This document shows, piece by piece, positions 36,482 through 45,303 of a stretch of DNA of 64,000 bases. Position numbers and translations under genes: made by a program. Source of the stretch: Streptomyces albipurpureus (GTDB lineage Bacteria > Actinomycetota > Actinomycetes > Streptomycetales > Streptomycetaceae); contig NZ_JAMQAW010000003.1 of assembly GCF_023701525.1 (NCBI RefSeq), positions 124,001-188,000 of the forward strand, given 5' to 3'. Position 1 is the first letter of the stretch; the number at the start of each line of letters is the position of its first letter. The notes under the pieces are model-generated. The model searched no databases. It was not told the origin of the DNA and saw only the letters and a program-made list of their open reading frames with translations.

Positions 36482-38089
36482 ATGATCCGACGTCTTCCGG
36501 GCCCGGGTACGGGTTTTGTGTCCCGGGCCCGGGCTGTGACCGTGGTGCTGCTGCTCGCGCTGCTGGCCGTGCCGGGTGTCCTCGCCCGGCCCGCGTCGGC
36601 GGCGGCCGACGTCTACCGGCTCACCCTCTACACCACCAGTCAGGCCCTTGCCGCCACCGACGGCGATGTCCACGCCCGTCTGTTCACCGAGGGCGGCACG
36701 CAGGGCGAGTGGGTCCTGTTGGACTCGCCGGGCAACGACTTCGAACGCGGGCAGACCGCGACCTACGAGGTGACCTTCCCCCAGGGGGTGGGGCGGCCGA
36801 ACCGGCTGGAACTGTATCTCGACTCCACCGACTACTGGATCTTCCAGGTCCCGCGGATCGAGGCCCCGGACGGACGCTTCATCAACTACCCCCTCCCCGT
36901 GGAGTCGGCCATCGGGCGGAACATCCCCACACGCGACTGCATCTCAGGGGACTGCCCCACTTACTACCGCGATGAGGTCTCCTCCATCCGCACCCTGGCC
37001 CCCTGGCACCGTCCGGGCCCGGACGCGCAGACCTCCTGCACCGTCAACGGCACGGCCAAGGCCCCGCTCCTGGGTACCATCTCCGGCACCCCCGGCGCCG
37101 ACAGCATCGAGTGCGTCCCCGGCACGGGGAACATCATGGTCGACGGTCTCGGCGGCGACGACACCATCAGTTTCACCGGCGACGAGGAACGGGCCGCGGT
37201 CCTTGCCCGGGGCGGTCCCGGCGACGACACCATCAGTTTCACCGGCGACGAGGAACGGGCCGCGGTCCTTGCCCGGGGCGGTCCCGGCGACGACACCATC
37301 ACCATCACCGACGCCGACGTGTCGAGGGTCGAGGCCGGGGCCGGCGACGACATCGTCACCGTCACCCGAGGCGCCGTGGTGAGCGGGCTCGGCTTGTACG
37401 GGGGGCTGGGCGCCGACAGGATCACCGTCACCGGACAGCACGCGGGACCAGCCGTCGTCAACGGCACGGTCAGCGGTGGGGAACTACTGGTCGGGGGGCT
37501 CCTCGACGGTGACGACATCATCACCCTCACCGGCGGCACCAGCGACAGCCACACCGCGCGCACCTATGCCGTGGGAGGCAGGTCAACCGTGGACGGCGAT
37601 GCCGGTGACGACCGGATCCGCGTCCAGGGCGGAAACATCAACGAACCGGGAGAAGCCAACGGCGGCCAGGCCCTGTCGCGGAACGGACAGGACAGCCCGT
37701 TCGTCGAGGGCGGTCCCGGCCGCGACACGATCGAGGTCTTTGGCGGACTCAGCAGCGACGGCATCGAACAAGTACCCACCAGCGTCCAATCGTTGGTCCA
37801 GGGCGGGGCGGGCGCCGACAGCGTCACCATCGGCTCGGGCCTCGCCGCCCAGAACCCCCGCATCACCGACGGAATCATCACCGGCGACGACGACAGCCTC
37901 CTCGCGCTCGGCGCGGGCAACGACACCATCACGGTGAACGCCGTCTACAGCAGAGCCCTCATCAGCGGTGCACCCGGCAACGACATCCTGAAGCTCACCG
38001 GAACAAACGCCGGGGCGATGGACGGCGGCCTCGGCACCGACACCTGCTCCGTGGGCTCCGGCACCCCGCCCGACAACTGCGAAAACTGA
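36482..38089 (+). CDS. Secreted PLAT-domain and RTX-like calcium-binding repeat protein
   Basis: A 535-aa exported protein from ATG 36482; a GTG at 36464 is an alternative start. A signal peptide (Arg-rich, then VTVVLLLALLAVPGVL, cut near ASAAAD) is followed by a PLAT/LH2-like beta-sandwich (about 45-150: GDVHARLFTEGG, SPGNDFERGQTATYEV). From about 200 to the end come RTX-like repeats of the G-G-x-G-x-D class (DGLGGDDTISF, GGPGDDTITI, GAGAGDDIVTV, GGPGRDTIEV, GAGNDTITV), expected to bind Ca2+ after export. Two 22-residue repeats are identical at DNA level. Two terminal Cys may form a disulfide. A paralogous tail lies upstream, so the locus once held a tandem pair. PLAT suggests lipid or protein binding at the surface. 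Confidence 0.85.
   Translation: MIRRLPGPGTGFVSRARAVTVVLLLALLAVPGVLARPASAAADVYRLTLYTTSQALAATDGDVHARLFTEGGTQGEWVLLDSPGNDFERGQTATYEVTFPQGVGRPNRLELYLDSTDYWIFQVPRIEAPDGRFINYPLPVESAIGRNIPTRDCISGDCPTYYRDEVSSIRTLAPWHRPGPDAQTSCTVNGTAKAPLLGTISGTPGADSIECVPGTGNIMVDGLGGDDTISFTGDEERAAVLARGGPGDDTISFTGDEERAAVLARGGPGDDTITITDADVSRVEAGAGDDIVTVTRGAVVSGLGLYGGLGADRITVTGQHAGPAVVNGTVSGGELLVGGLLDGDDIITLTGGTSDSHTARTYAVGGRSTVDGDAGDDRIRVQGGNINEPGEANGGQALSRNGQDSPFVEGGPGRDTIEVFGGLSSDGIEQVPTSVQSLVQGGAGADSVTIGSGLAAQNPRITDGIITGDDDSLLALGAGNDTITVNAVYSRALISGAPGNDILKLTGTNAGAMDGGLGTDTCSVGSGTPPDNCEN
37154..37285 (+). repeat. Perfect 66-bp tandem duplication inside the RTX-like gene
   Basis: Two identical 66-base units in frame encode the same 22 residues beginning GDDTISFTGDEERAAVLARG. 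The third start of the unit (37286) diverges after about 12 bases. No silent substitutions separate the copies, so the duplication is recent or maintained by conversion. Confidence 0.92.
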
Positions 38090-38191
38090 CCACCACCTCC
38101 GTCCCGGCAGCAATGGCCACCACGCTCCCGCGGCCACCCCGGAAGGCCACCGGTTCCCCTCACCACCCCGGCCCGCGGGAGTGAAACCGCC
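38022..38191 (+). repeat. Diverged direct repeat, copy B
   Basis: The partner of 36231-36393: the 3' end of the intact RTX-like gene and about 100 bases downstream, ending near CGGCCCGCGGGAGTGAAACC. Immediately beyond it the truncated GAF-PAS gene begins, so the repeat edge may mark a recombination joint. Confidence 0.7.
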
Positions 38192-38214
38192 CCTCGTCAC
38201 CCGACAGCCCCGCA

Positions 38215-39158
38215 CCGGCCGCACCGCCGAAGGGCATGCCCAAAGCAGGACATCCCTCGCTGCCTCACCCGCTTCAACGCCCGCGTCGTCCACCGCCAGG
38301 AACCCGTCGCTCGTATGCCGAAGGGCGCGGCTGAGGGAGTCGCGGGCGGAGTGTGACTCGGTGCTGTCCCCTGCCGTGCCGACCAGCCGTAGCGGTTCGC
38401 CGCCGCCGTCCAGCAGGATTTGGCTCGCGACTGCGCCCAGCCGTAGGAGCCGTCGGGCCCGATACCCGACCTCATAGACACCCTGGTTCCGGATCGCCTT
38501 CTCCAGCGTTGCCAGGGTGCACGGCAGGTCGTCCGGATGGATGGTCCGTAGCCAGTTCCCGACCAGCAGCGCACCGTCCGTGGGCTCGATTCCGAACAGG
38601 ACCGATGTCGCCTCGTCCATCGCCAGCTCACCGGTTCGGACGTTCCATTCCCACGCACCGACCGGGACCTCGCTCAGCGCGTCCCGTAGCCGGCTGTCCC
38701 TTGGCTCCGCCCGCGGGGGCCGGACCGGCGGTGGCGCCCTCGTTCCTCCGCTGCTCGGCCCAGACGGCCATGGTCCGCAGAAGATCCCACTGCTCAGGTG
38801 CCGGTTCGCGGCGGTCACCCATCAGAATGGTGAGGGCACCGACCGCACGCCCCCGGCTGAAGAGCGGTGTCGTGGCCATCCCGGTGATGGGCCACGGTCC
38901 GGCGGGTTCGGTCGGCATCCACCCACCGCGGCGCAGGCGTATCGCGCGGGCGGGCGCCATCGGACCATCGGGGTCGACGATGTCCCAGCTCCTGGTGAGA
39001 GCATGTGTCAGCCCGGCCGACGAGACCAGCCGCAGTGCGGTCATGGGACCGCCCAAATGCACAGCTCCGCCCCAGCCGCCAAGCTCCGCAACCGCATGCT
39101 GGACGGCCAGCTGTAGCGCCTCACTCTCCGTGATGTCCTCATCGACGGAAGCGAGCAA
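38215..39158 (-). pseudogene. Truncated GAF-PAS sensor of a PP2C (RsbU/SpoIIE-type) phosphatase
   Basis: Read leftward, the first frame (39158 to about 38700) has a GAF-like domain: EDITESEALQLAVQHAVAEL, LTHALTRSWDIVDPDGPMAP, TTPLFSRGRAVGALTILMGD. A frameshift then leads to a PAS domain (VGAWEWNVRTGEL, ATSVLFGIEP, IHPDDLPCTLATLEKAI, YRARRL). The chain ends at ALRHTSDGFLAVDDAG, where homologues run on into a second PAS domain and the phosphatase domain; here it meets the RTX gene flank. Both frameshift and truncation make it nonfunctional. Confidence 0.75.
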
Positions 39159-39750
39159 AGCGAGCCGCGCTCATGGGTCTGTACGTTTCTCTGTCCAGGC
39201 GAGCCCCGGAAACCCGAGAGGTGAACTCGACTTGGGTGGGGCCGGGCTCTGGGCGGGGCAGGTGGCGCGGGTGAGGGGGCCGCCGGCTCTCTGCGGCCGC
39301 TTCCCGTGCAGCTGATCGCGGTGGGCGCGATGGATCCTCTACAACTCCTTTACCCATTTATGGGAGAGTGGCCCCTTCTACACGCGGGGCCATGGCGGTC
39401 ACAGCCACTGACGGGGTGGGTGGACACCGCTTCCCCTCCGGCTGATGAGTGTGTGGTGTGGCGATGGCCTGCGGATGGCTTGCACGGTGAGGTGGTAGAG
39501 AGGTTCGCGGTGGGGGACAGGGCTGAGTGTCACGGCGTCCTGGGGCGGCGGTGAGAGGGACATCTACGGGGTGAGGGCGAACGTAGCGGCCAGCTGCCGT
39601 AGCTCCTGGACCGCGATCCTGGCGACGCCGGGTCCTCGGAGAGCCGGTAAAGAGGGGCAGACAGCAAGTGAGGTCCGAATGGGCGGACGTTGGGGTGGCG
39701 CAGGAACGGCCCGTACCCGGGTCGTCTGGCGCGCCGGTCGACGCCCGAGC
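39159..39750. other. Region without a recognisable gene
   Basis: Open frames at 39306-39554 (+) and 39358-39774 (-) lack ribosome sites and family signals. Nothing structural was noted. Confidence 0.4.
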
Positions 39751-40155
39751 ATGTCCATGAGACCGCCCCAACACAGCGGGGACGCCGGGCGGAAGTCACC
39801 GCGGCCTCGCTGCCTGCGCTCGGCCTTCGCAGCGCTGGCCGCCGCTCTCTTCTTCTGTCTCAGCACGGTGGTGGACCATCAGATCCCGCAACCCGTGCAC
39901 GAGGCGACAGCCGGCTCGATCGCTATGGATGTGCGGTCGGCTTCGGTGCAGACGCCCCTGGGGGGACGCCCGAGCGGTGAAGCCTATCGCGGGCCGCAGA
40001 CCCATTACCGGGCGGTCGTCACGGCGCAGGCTCAGGCGCAGCTTTCGCAACAGTCGCCGGCGACGGCTGTGCGGAACGCCCACTCAACGACGATCGTGTT
40101 AACCGCCAACACCATCGCTCCCGATCTCCATGTCCTTCAGGTGCTACGGACCTAG
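39751..40155 (+). CDS. Small exported or membrane-anchored hypothetical protein
   Basis: A possible 134-aa protein from ATG 39751. After a basic start (PRPRCLRSAFAAL) a hydrophobic segment of about 16 residues (AALAAALFFCLSTVV, about 28-44) could anchor or export it. The rest is Gln/Ala/Thr-rich without known motifs. A longer open frame upstream looks less protein-like. No clear ribosome site and no recognised family, so the call is tentative. Confidence 0.4.
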   Translation: MSMRPPQHSGDAGRKSPRPRCLRSAFAALAAALFFCLSTVVDHQIPQPVHEATAGSIAMDVRSASVQTPLGGRPSGEAYRGPQTHYRAVVTAQAQAQLSQQSPATAVRNAHSTTIVLTANTIAPDLHVLQVLRT

Positions 40156-40287
40156 ACGGATGCCTGGGCAGGATCGCCTGCCCCCTCGCACCGGCCGCTC
40201 GACCCGTTGGGAGTCGTGAGCGCGGTCCGGTCTGTCTTCGCATCCCCGCGCACCGCCACTTCAGTGTGGCCGAGACAAGGAACAGCT

Positions 40288-41199
40288 ATGGGTACGGGAG
40301 CCGACATGAGTGGCGATCGCATCGAAGTACTTCACCCGGCAGAGCTGACGGCGGAAGCCCTCAGTGCCTGGCGCGAGCTGCGCGCCACCGCCGGCTCACC
40401 GGACAATCCCTTTATGGCGCCGGAGTTCACCCGCGCCGTCGGGCTCGTCCGGCCGGGCACCAGGGTCGCCGTCCAGTACCAAGGCGGCGAGGAAGCCGGG
40501 TTCTTCCCCTTCGAACGAGGGCTATGGGGCCGTGGCCGCGCGGTCGGGATGGGCGTCTCCGACTGCCAGGGGGCGATCCTGCGACCCGGTCTGGAGCTGG
40601 ACCCACAGCGCCTGCTACGCGCCTGCTCCCTGTCCGTCTGGGAGTTCGACAACCTTGAAACGGGCCAGAACGCCTTCATCGCCCCCGGAGCGGACGGGTT
40701 CGCTGCGCCGGTCATCGATGTCGCCGACGGCTACGCCCACTACGAAGGGCTGCTGCGCGAGCGTTCCCGGAGGTTCCTGAAGTCGACGCTGGTGCAAGCG
40801 CGCCGTATGGACCGCCAGGTCGGTCCGCTGAGATTCGTCTTCGACGAACGGGACCCGGCCGTGCTGGAGACCCTGATGGCTTGGAAGTCCGCCCAGTACC
40901 GCCGTACCGGACGCCGGGACCGGTTCGCGCAGGAGTGGATCACACACCTCATACGCACCCTCGCCGACACCGAAGCCCCCGACTGCTCGGGCGTACTGTC
41001 GGTGCTCTACGCCGCCGACCTCCCTGTCGCCGCGCACTTCGGCCTCCGTTCGCGCACTGTCCTGTCCTGGTGGTTTCCCGCCTACGATGTGCGCTTCGCC
41101 AAGTTCTCGCCAGGCCTGGTGTTCCAGCTACGCATGGTCGAGGCCGCTGCCGCCGCGGGCATCGGACTCATTGACCTCGGCCGGGGAGAAGCGCGCTAG
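40288..41199 (+). CDS. CelD-like GNAT acetyltransferase, cut by an in-frame amber codon
   Basis: This 303-aa frame starts at ATG 40288 (AAGGAA upstream). It matches the CelD/BcsL double-GNAT class: a first domain (about 10-150), then the conserved acceptor region YEGLLRERSRRFLKSTLVQARR, KSAQYRRTGRRDRF, LYAADLPVAAHFGLRSR and the late SPGLVFQLRMVEAAAAAGI-GLIDLGRGEAR. Homologues continue directly with a Tyr-Lys-Asp segment; here TAG takes the place of that Tyr codon and the same frame runs on for 63 more codons (41200-41391). The product is therefore about 17% shorter than the 367 residues expected. It may be a recent pseudogene or tolerate the loss. Confidence 0.75.
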   Translation: MGTGADMSGDRIEVLHPAELTAEALSAWRELRATAGSPDNPFMAPEFTRAVGLVRPGTRVAVQYQGGEEAGFFPFERGLWGRGRAVGMGVSDCQGAILRPGLELDPQRLLRACSLSVWEFDNLETGQNAFIAPGADGFAAPVIDVADGYAHYEGLLRERSRRFLKSTLVQARRMDRQVGPLRFVFDERDPAVLETLMAWKSAQYRRTGRRDRFAQEWITHLIRTLADTEAPDCSGVLSVLYAADLPVAAHFGLRSRTVLSWWFPAYDVRFAKFSPGLVFQLRMVEAAAAAGIGLIDLGRGEAR

Positions 41200-41391
41200 A
41201 AGGACTCCCTCAAGACCCGGGAGCTGACGGTCTACGAGGGTGCCCTGACGCGCCCTGGGGCCGGTGCCGCTCTGCACCGGCTGAGCCGGGAGCCGGTGCG
41301 CGCCGCGCATCGCTTCGTCACGGACCGTCCCCGGCTCGCGTCCTTTGCCGCCCGGACTCTGAAGACCGTGGGCCATATACGGCATCGCTGA
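41200..41391 (+). pseudogene. In-frame C-terminal remainder of the CelD-like gene after the amber stop
   Basis: Sixty-three codons in the same frame as the acetyltransferase read KDSLKTRELTVYEGAL, a typical continuation after the GEARY motif of the family, and close with TGA at 41389. No start or ribosome site of its own. Confidence 0.7.
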
Positions 41392-41438
41392 CGTGCCGGT
41401 CTGGGGCGAGCTCGTCCAGTTCGAAGGAGTGGTCCGCG

Positions 41439-41630
41439 CCAGGATCGGGCCGGGGCCTGCGGGGTCACGGGCCGGTGGTCCACACCGTGGGCGCGTTCGT
41501 GCAGGAGTCGGTCTTGGGCGCGTCCCAGGACGCGCTGGAGCGTACCGACGGGGGTGGCGGCGACCGCGCCGATCGTATGGAGCCCGTATCGCGTCAGGAG
41601 TCGGGCGGCCGTAGCCACTGCGGCAGTCTC
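41439..41630 (-). pseudogene. DNA polymerase IV (dinB) fragment
   Basis: Leftward reading gives RLLTRYGLHTIGAVAATPVG, TLQRVLGRAQDRLLHERAHG and VDHRPVTPQAPARS. This is the helix-hairpin-helix/thumb segment and start of the little-finger domain of Y-family polymerase DinB. The catalytic palm on one side and the rest of the little finger on the other are absent. Only about 64 codons remain. Confidence 0.72.
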
Positions 41631-41938
41631 CTGTGATCGGCCCGGCATGTGCTCAACCCGCCGACTGAAGTGCTCAGCCACAGTGATCGAGGAGGAGTGC
41701 CTCATCTGGCCGTTGAGCGAAATGGCCGGTTGAGTATCAGTGTTTCCCCTGGTCAGCGAGCTGGAAACTGGGGCCCACGGCAGCTGGTCACTCCGCTCAG
41801 GCCCCCCACCTACGTTGAGGTCGGCGAGCACCGAAGAAGAGGGGCTGTCAAGGCGTCGTCCGTGTCTCCGGCGACGGCCTCCTGCGCGAGACCGACGTGG
41901 CATGACCGGGCGCCTCGTGAAACCGGGCCGTGGCCTGG

Positions 41939-42327
41939 TCAGTCACCGTCCAGTCGCTGGAAGACCTCGGGGAAATCGCCGGCCTCGATCAGCCGGCGAT
42001 CACACCCGTCATGATGCCGATGCCGATGCCGGGATCCTGGACGATCAAGCCGTCCGAGATCCGGAAGCAGCGACCTCCCATAGCCTCGCCGGTCCCTGCC
42101 CACTTCCCCATCAAGCTTTCGACCTCGACGACCGTGAAGACGGTCGCACTGCACCGCGATCCGTCCTTCAGATCCACCAAGACGTCGACGTTGCACACCG
42201 AGTCCGAGTCCAGTTCGCCGTCCTGACCAGGCAGGAAGGACGCCTCGACAGCACCTGCGTGGACTCGGTACCAGGGCCCGTCCCAGCCTCGCTCAACCGA
42301 TCCGGGCGATGCGCCACGACTCATCAC
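41939..42327 (-). pseudogene. Unrecognised cytoplasmic protein gene with a C-terminal frameshift
   Basis: Read leftward from about 42327, one frame gives SDSVCNVDVLVDLKDGSRCS, ATVFTVVEVESLMGKWAGTG, GRCFRISDGLIVQD and a stop at 41989. The neighbouring frame continues the same logic with LIEAGDFPEVFQRLDGD to 41939. Together they look like a ~125-aa soluble alpha/beta protein of a type common in Streptomyces. One base has been lost or gained near 41990. Function unknown; the original start is uncertain. Confidence 0.55.
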
Positions 42328-42419
42328 GCGAGGGTGCCCCGACCGGCCCGACGATCACAACGAAGGATCCGCGACGTAGCGACGAGCGACGCTGGGTGCG
42401 TGGCTGCGTACGCGAGTGG

Positions 42420-42796
42420 GGAGCTGGACGTACGCCGCAACCCCCACCGTAGATTCCGGCTGCAAGCACGTCTTTCTCGCACCGGGGACAGGGGGGCAGT
42501 CGATGGTGTGGCGAGATGAACCGGTCCTTCCCTCAACCGCATGCGCAGGCTCACGCACCGCTTCGTCACAGACTTGCTCGTCCTGCTCGTCCTGCTCGTC
42601 TCGTTCGGCGAGGTCTTCGGGGGCGTGGAGCGGTCGATGGGCTCGCCAGCGGGTATCAGTCGGCCCACCGATTCACGATGGGCCAGGAGACCTGGAAACG
42701 CGCGGCAACCTCGCCGATCGGCCACCCCTCGTCGACGACGAGCTGAGCGACCTTGAGCCGATGGCGTGGTGTGACTGCTGCGTTCGCGTGGGACAC
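42420..42796 (-). pseudogene. IS481-family transposase N-terminal relic
   Basis: From a GTG at 42796 the leftward frame reads SHANAAVTPRHRLKVAQLVV, DEGWPIGEVAARFQVSWP and IVNRWAD, the N-terminal helix-turn-helix of IS481 transposases, then stops at 42656. Another frame continues with VTKRCVSLRMRLREGPVHLA, also IS481-like. The catalytic rve domain is missing. Confidence 0.7.
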
Positions 42797-42874
42797 GTGG
42801 CTCTTCAAGCAAGTGGGACCAGCCGACCTCCGGGCCGGCCCCACTGATGATCGTTGCCGGGTGGTGGATATGGG

Positions 42875-43375
42875 CTATACGGGGGTCGAGGGCATGGCAG
42901 CACCGTCGACGGTGATGACCGGTTCGTGGTGCACGGGGAAGTTGACCGAGCGGGCGATGAAGCACTTCGCGGGCACGTCGGCGTGTACCCGCAGAGCGGC
43001 CTCGTGGTCGCTGTCGGCGGTGATGGTGACGCGCGGTCGCAGCGTCACAGACTCGAACTGGCCGCCCCCCGCGTCGTCCTGGCACATGACGCCGTGGGCG
43101 CGATCTTCATAGGCCGTGACGACGACCCCGGCCGCGGCGGCGAGGTTGAGGTACCACAGCATGTGGCACTGCGACAGTGCCGCCACCTGGAGTTGCTCCG
43201 GGTTCCACCGTGTGGGGTCCCCGCGGAAGGCTGGATCCGCGGTGCCCAGGATGGTGGGAGCCGCCTGGGCGTGGACCTCGTGTTCGCGGCCGTAGGCCGT
43301 GTACCCGGTCGTTCCCGTTCCGTGGTTGCCGGTCCAGACGACGCTGACGTCGTACTCGTGCGTCTTGCCGCTCAT
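42875..43375 (-). CDS. OsmC-family thiol peroxidase-like protein
   Basis: A 166-aa protein whose ATG (43375) overlaps the stop of the GntR-type gene (ATGA). Both redox cysteines of the OsmC/Ohr fold are present (C70 in SQCHML, C138 in AKCFIA), with the partner Glu in NPEQLQVAAL (E60). It should reduce organic or lipid hydroperoxides in the cytoplasm. It is cotranscribed with a GntR/FCD regulator that probably controls it. Confidence 0.9.
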   Translation of the reverse strand: MSGKTHEYDVSVVWTGNHGTGTTGYTAYGREHEVHAQAAPTILGTADPAFRGDPTRWNPEQLQVAALSQCHMLWYLNLAAAAGVVVTAYEDRAHGVMCQDDAGGGQFESVTLRPRVTITADSDHEAALRVHADVPAKCFIARSVNFPVHHEPVITVDGAAMPSTPV

Positions 43376-44019
43376 GCGTGGGTCACCGTTTCGTCGATGT
43401 CGTTCAGGGAGATGCTTCGTGTGTGATCGACGTGGGCTGACACAGCGCGGCGCGCCTGATCCGGTCGCCCGCTGGTGATCGCTTGCAGAATGGCTTCGTG
43501 CTCGCGGTGGACGTCGTTCACTCGGGGCGTGGTGGTCAACCCGGCCCGGGTGGCGATGGTGATCTGGTCCCACACCGCTGTCAGCAACGCGTTGATCTGA
43601 CTGTTGCCAGCCAGTGCCGCGAGGGCCAGGTGGAACCTGCGGTTCTCCTCTGCTCCTGCCAGCGCGCCCGCCACCCGAGTCGCCTGGTCGCAGGAGGCGG
43701 CAAGGCGTTCCACCTCACGCAACCGTGCGGGCAACAGCAGCCCAGCGCACTGGGCTGCTGCCGCTTCCTGCGCGGCAAAGCTCTCCAGCGCACAACGCGT
43801 CTCGAACGCCTCCGCGAGCTCCCGAGTACCCGGCACCCTGGCCCGCACGCCGCGGCCCTGGCTGACGACCAGGCGTTGTGCATCCAAAACCCGCAGCGCC
43901 TCTCTTACGGGGGTGCGACTCACGCCCAACCGCTCGGCAAGCGACGCCTCGGAGACCTTGACGTCGCCGCGCAGCTCGCCCGTGCGGATCAAGCCCAGCA
44001 AGCCGTCGTATGCATCCAT
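43372..44019 (-). CDS. GntR-family regulator with FCD domain
   Basis: A 215-aa regulator. The N-terminal winged helix is clear (VSEASLAERLGVSRTPVREA, about 22-42, then LRVLDAQRLVV). The C-terminal ~130 residues are an all-helical FCD effector domain with metal-ligand-type His residues (FHLALAALAGN, VNDVHREHEAILQAI, AVSAHVDHT). It is the first gene of a two-gene operon with the OsmC-like gene. There is no clear ribosome site before ATG 44019, so it may be leaderless. A TGCATGCA palindrome 12 bases upstream is a possible operator. Confidence 0.9.
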   Translation of the reverse strand: MDAYDGLLGLIRTGELRGDVKVSEASLAERLGVSRTPVREALRVLDAQRLVVSQGRGVRARVPGTRELAEAFETRCALESFAAQEAAAAQCAGLLLPARLREVERLAASCDQATRVAGALAGAEENRRFHLALAALAGNSQINALLTAVWDQITIATRAGLTTTPRVNDVHREHEAILQAITSGRPDQARRAVSAHVDHTRSISLNDIDETVTHA

Positions 44020-44030
44020 AGAGCGATTAT

Positions 44031-44038
44031 TGCATGCA
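44031..44038. promoter_or_regulatory. Short palindrome upstream of the GntR gene
   Basis: TGCATGCA within the near-symmetrical ATTGCATGCATT, 12 bases before the regulator start. Short, so only a candidate operator. Confidence 0.35.
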
Positions 44039-44084
44039 TTGACTGAATCGACGTCCCCGGTCAGCTCTTTCTACAGGCCTGGGG

Positions 44085-45158
44085 CTATGAGGGTGCACCA
44101 AGGCCGCTCAGTGTGCCGTCGTAGGACAGGACGATCAGCTGGCCCGCCGCGATCCCGATTCCCTTGATCGCCGGAAGCGTCGCCACACATACTGGCCTGC
44201 GGGGACGGTCGGGACGCACCACGAAAACCTGTCCCCGGTCGTCGGCGAGTACCAGCCGGCCATCAGCGCTGCGCCGGGTCCGGCTCGCGTACACAGCTCC
44301 CATATCCGACGCCTCGAACCGCACGTCCGCCCGCACTCGTGCCCGGGCCAAGTCCACGATGAGCCAACCGTGTTCGTCGCCGATATGGAGATGCCCAGCC
44401 TGGTCAAGGGTGCCCGTCAGCCGTGACTCGCGAGGTAGCACGACGGTGCCGGCTGGACGGCCGGTATCCACATGGAACCCGACCAGCCGATTGTGGATCG
44501 GGTCGTCGAACCACAGCACACCGGCGACCACCGCGATTGCGCTCGACGGGGGCAGTATCGATCCCCGCCGCTGCCACCGCACCTCACCAGTGCGCACATC
44601 CAGCGATATCAGCTCACTGGACGTCGGGCCCTCGACGCCGACCACAGAGTCACCCACCAGCATGTCCGGGCACAGATCGACCGCGGCACACCACAAGGTC
44701 TGCCCAGTGGCCTCCTCAACCACCTCAGTCGCCGGCTCAATGGTGTCGGACACCAGCAACAGACCGCCCGGCAGCCCCACCACTCCCACACCCTCCGGAT
44801 GGCGACCGCTGCGCCACCCTGGCACGGGCGCCCGATCGGGGCTGACCCGATACACGGTGCCCCAGTCGTCGATCACCATCAACTGCCCGCCGTACGCGGT
44901 GCCGGCGATGTGAACCGTTGGCACCGGCCACCTACGGACGTCCGCTCCCATGTCGGGCGGGTTGGTTCCGAAGGACAGCATGCCGTGTTTGGGGAATGTC
45001 AGGATGGCCACTCCCGACACCGTATGCAGCCGTGCGGTGAGGACGTCGAAGTCGGCTAACGACCGTTGCCATTTCACCGTGAGCGAGGTGTCGAGAGGTT
45101 GGTCGACTACCACCCGCCCCATGTCGTCAGCGGGAGCCGCGATCACATCGGTCTGCAT
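44085..45158 (-). CDS. Beta-propeller (PQQ/WD-like repeat) protein
   Basis: A 357-aa protein without a signal peptide. Seven or so repeats of about 40 residues carry blade-type patterns (GGQLMVIDDWGTVYRV, GGLLLVSDTIEPATEVV, ISLDVRTGEVRWQRRGS, VGFHVDTGRPAGTVVL, LHIGDEHGWLIVDLA, GRLVLADDRGQVFVVRPD). The RTGEVRWQ motif is typical of PQQ-like propellers. It probably binds a protein or ligand in the cytoplasm. It faces away from the downstream genes and lies leftward of a region without genes; no partner is evident. Confidence 0.8.
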   Translation of the reverse strand: MQTDVIAAPADDMGRVVVDQPLDTSLTVKWQRSLADFDVLTARLHTVSGVAILTFPKHGMLSFGTNPPDMGADVRRWPVPTVHIAGTAYGGQLMVIDDWGTVYRVSPDRAPVPGWRSGRHPEGVGVVGLPGGLLLVSDTIEPATEVVEEATGQTLWCAAVDLCPDMLVGDSVVGVEGPTSSELISLDVRTGEVRWQRRGSILPPSSAIAVVAGVLWFDDPIHNRLVGFHVDTGRPAGTVVLPRESRLTGTLDQAGHLHIGDEHGWLIVDLARARVRADVRFEASDMGAVYASRTRRSADGRLVLADDRGQVFVVRPDRPRRPVCVATLPAIKGIGIAAGQLIVLSYDGTLSGLGAPS

Positions 45159-45303
45159 GAGCGCATTCTAGGATCCTGGGTGTCCAGGGGGGGGCGAAAA
45201 CGAACCGAGGAGACGAAACCTGTCACAAGTGGTTGAGCCAGGCGCACCGCTCATGTGCGGGCCTGCGACGAGTCGTCTGAGCGGGCGCGTTGGTGGCTGA
45301 TGA

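Noticed and set aside
37583..38818. A single intact 411-aa minus-strand protein covering the PAS domain and beyond
   Set aside because: Only about 38240-38730 reads as PAS sequence. The rest is antisense to the RTX-like gene, so it is a truncated gene with a fortuitous open extension.
43483..44167. Plus-strand frames opposite the GntR gene
   Set aside because: They are antisense to a clear GntR/FCD coding sequence and show no domain of their own.
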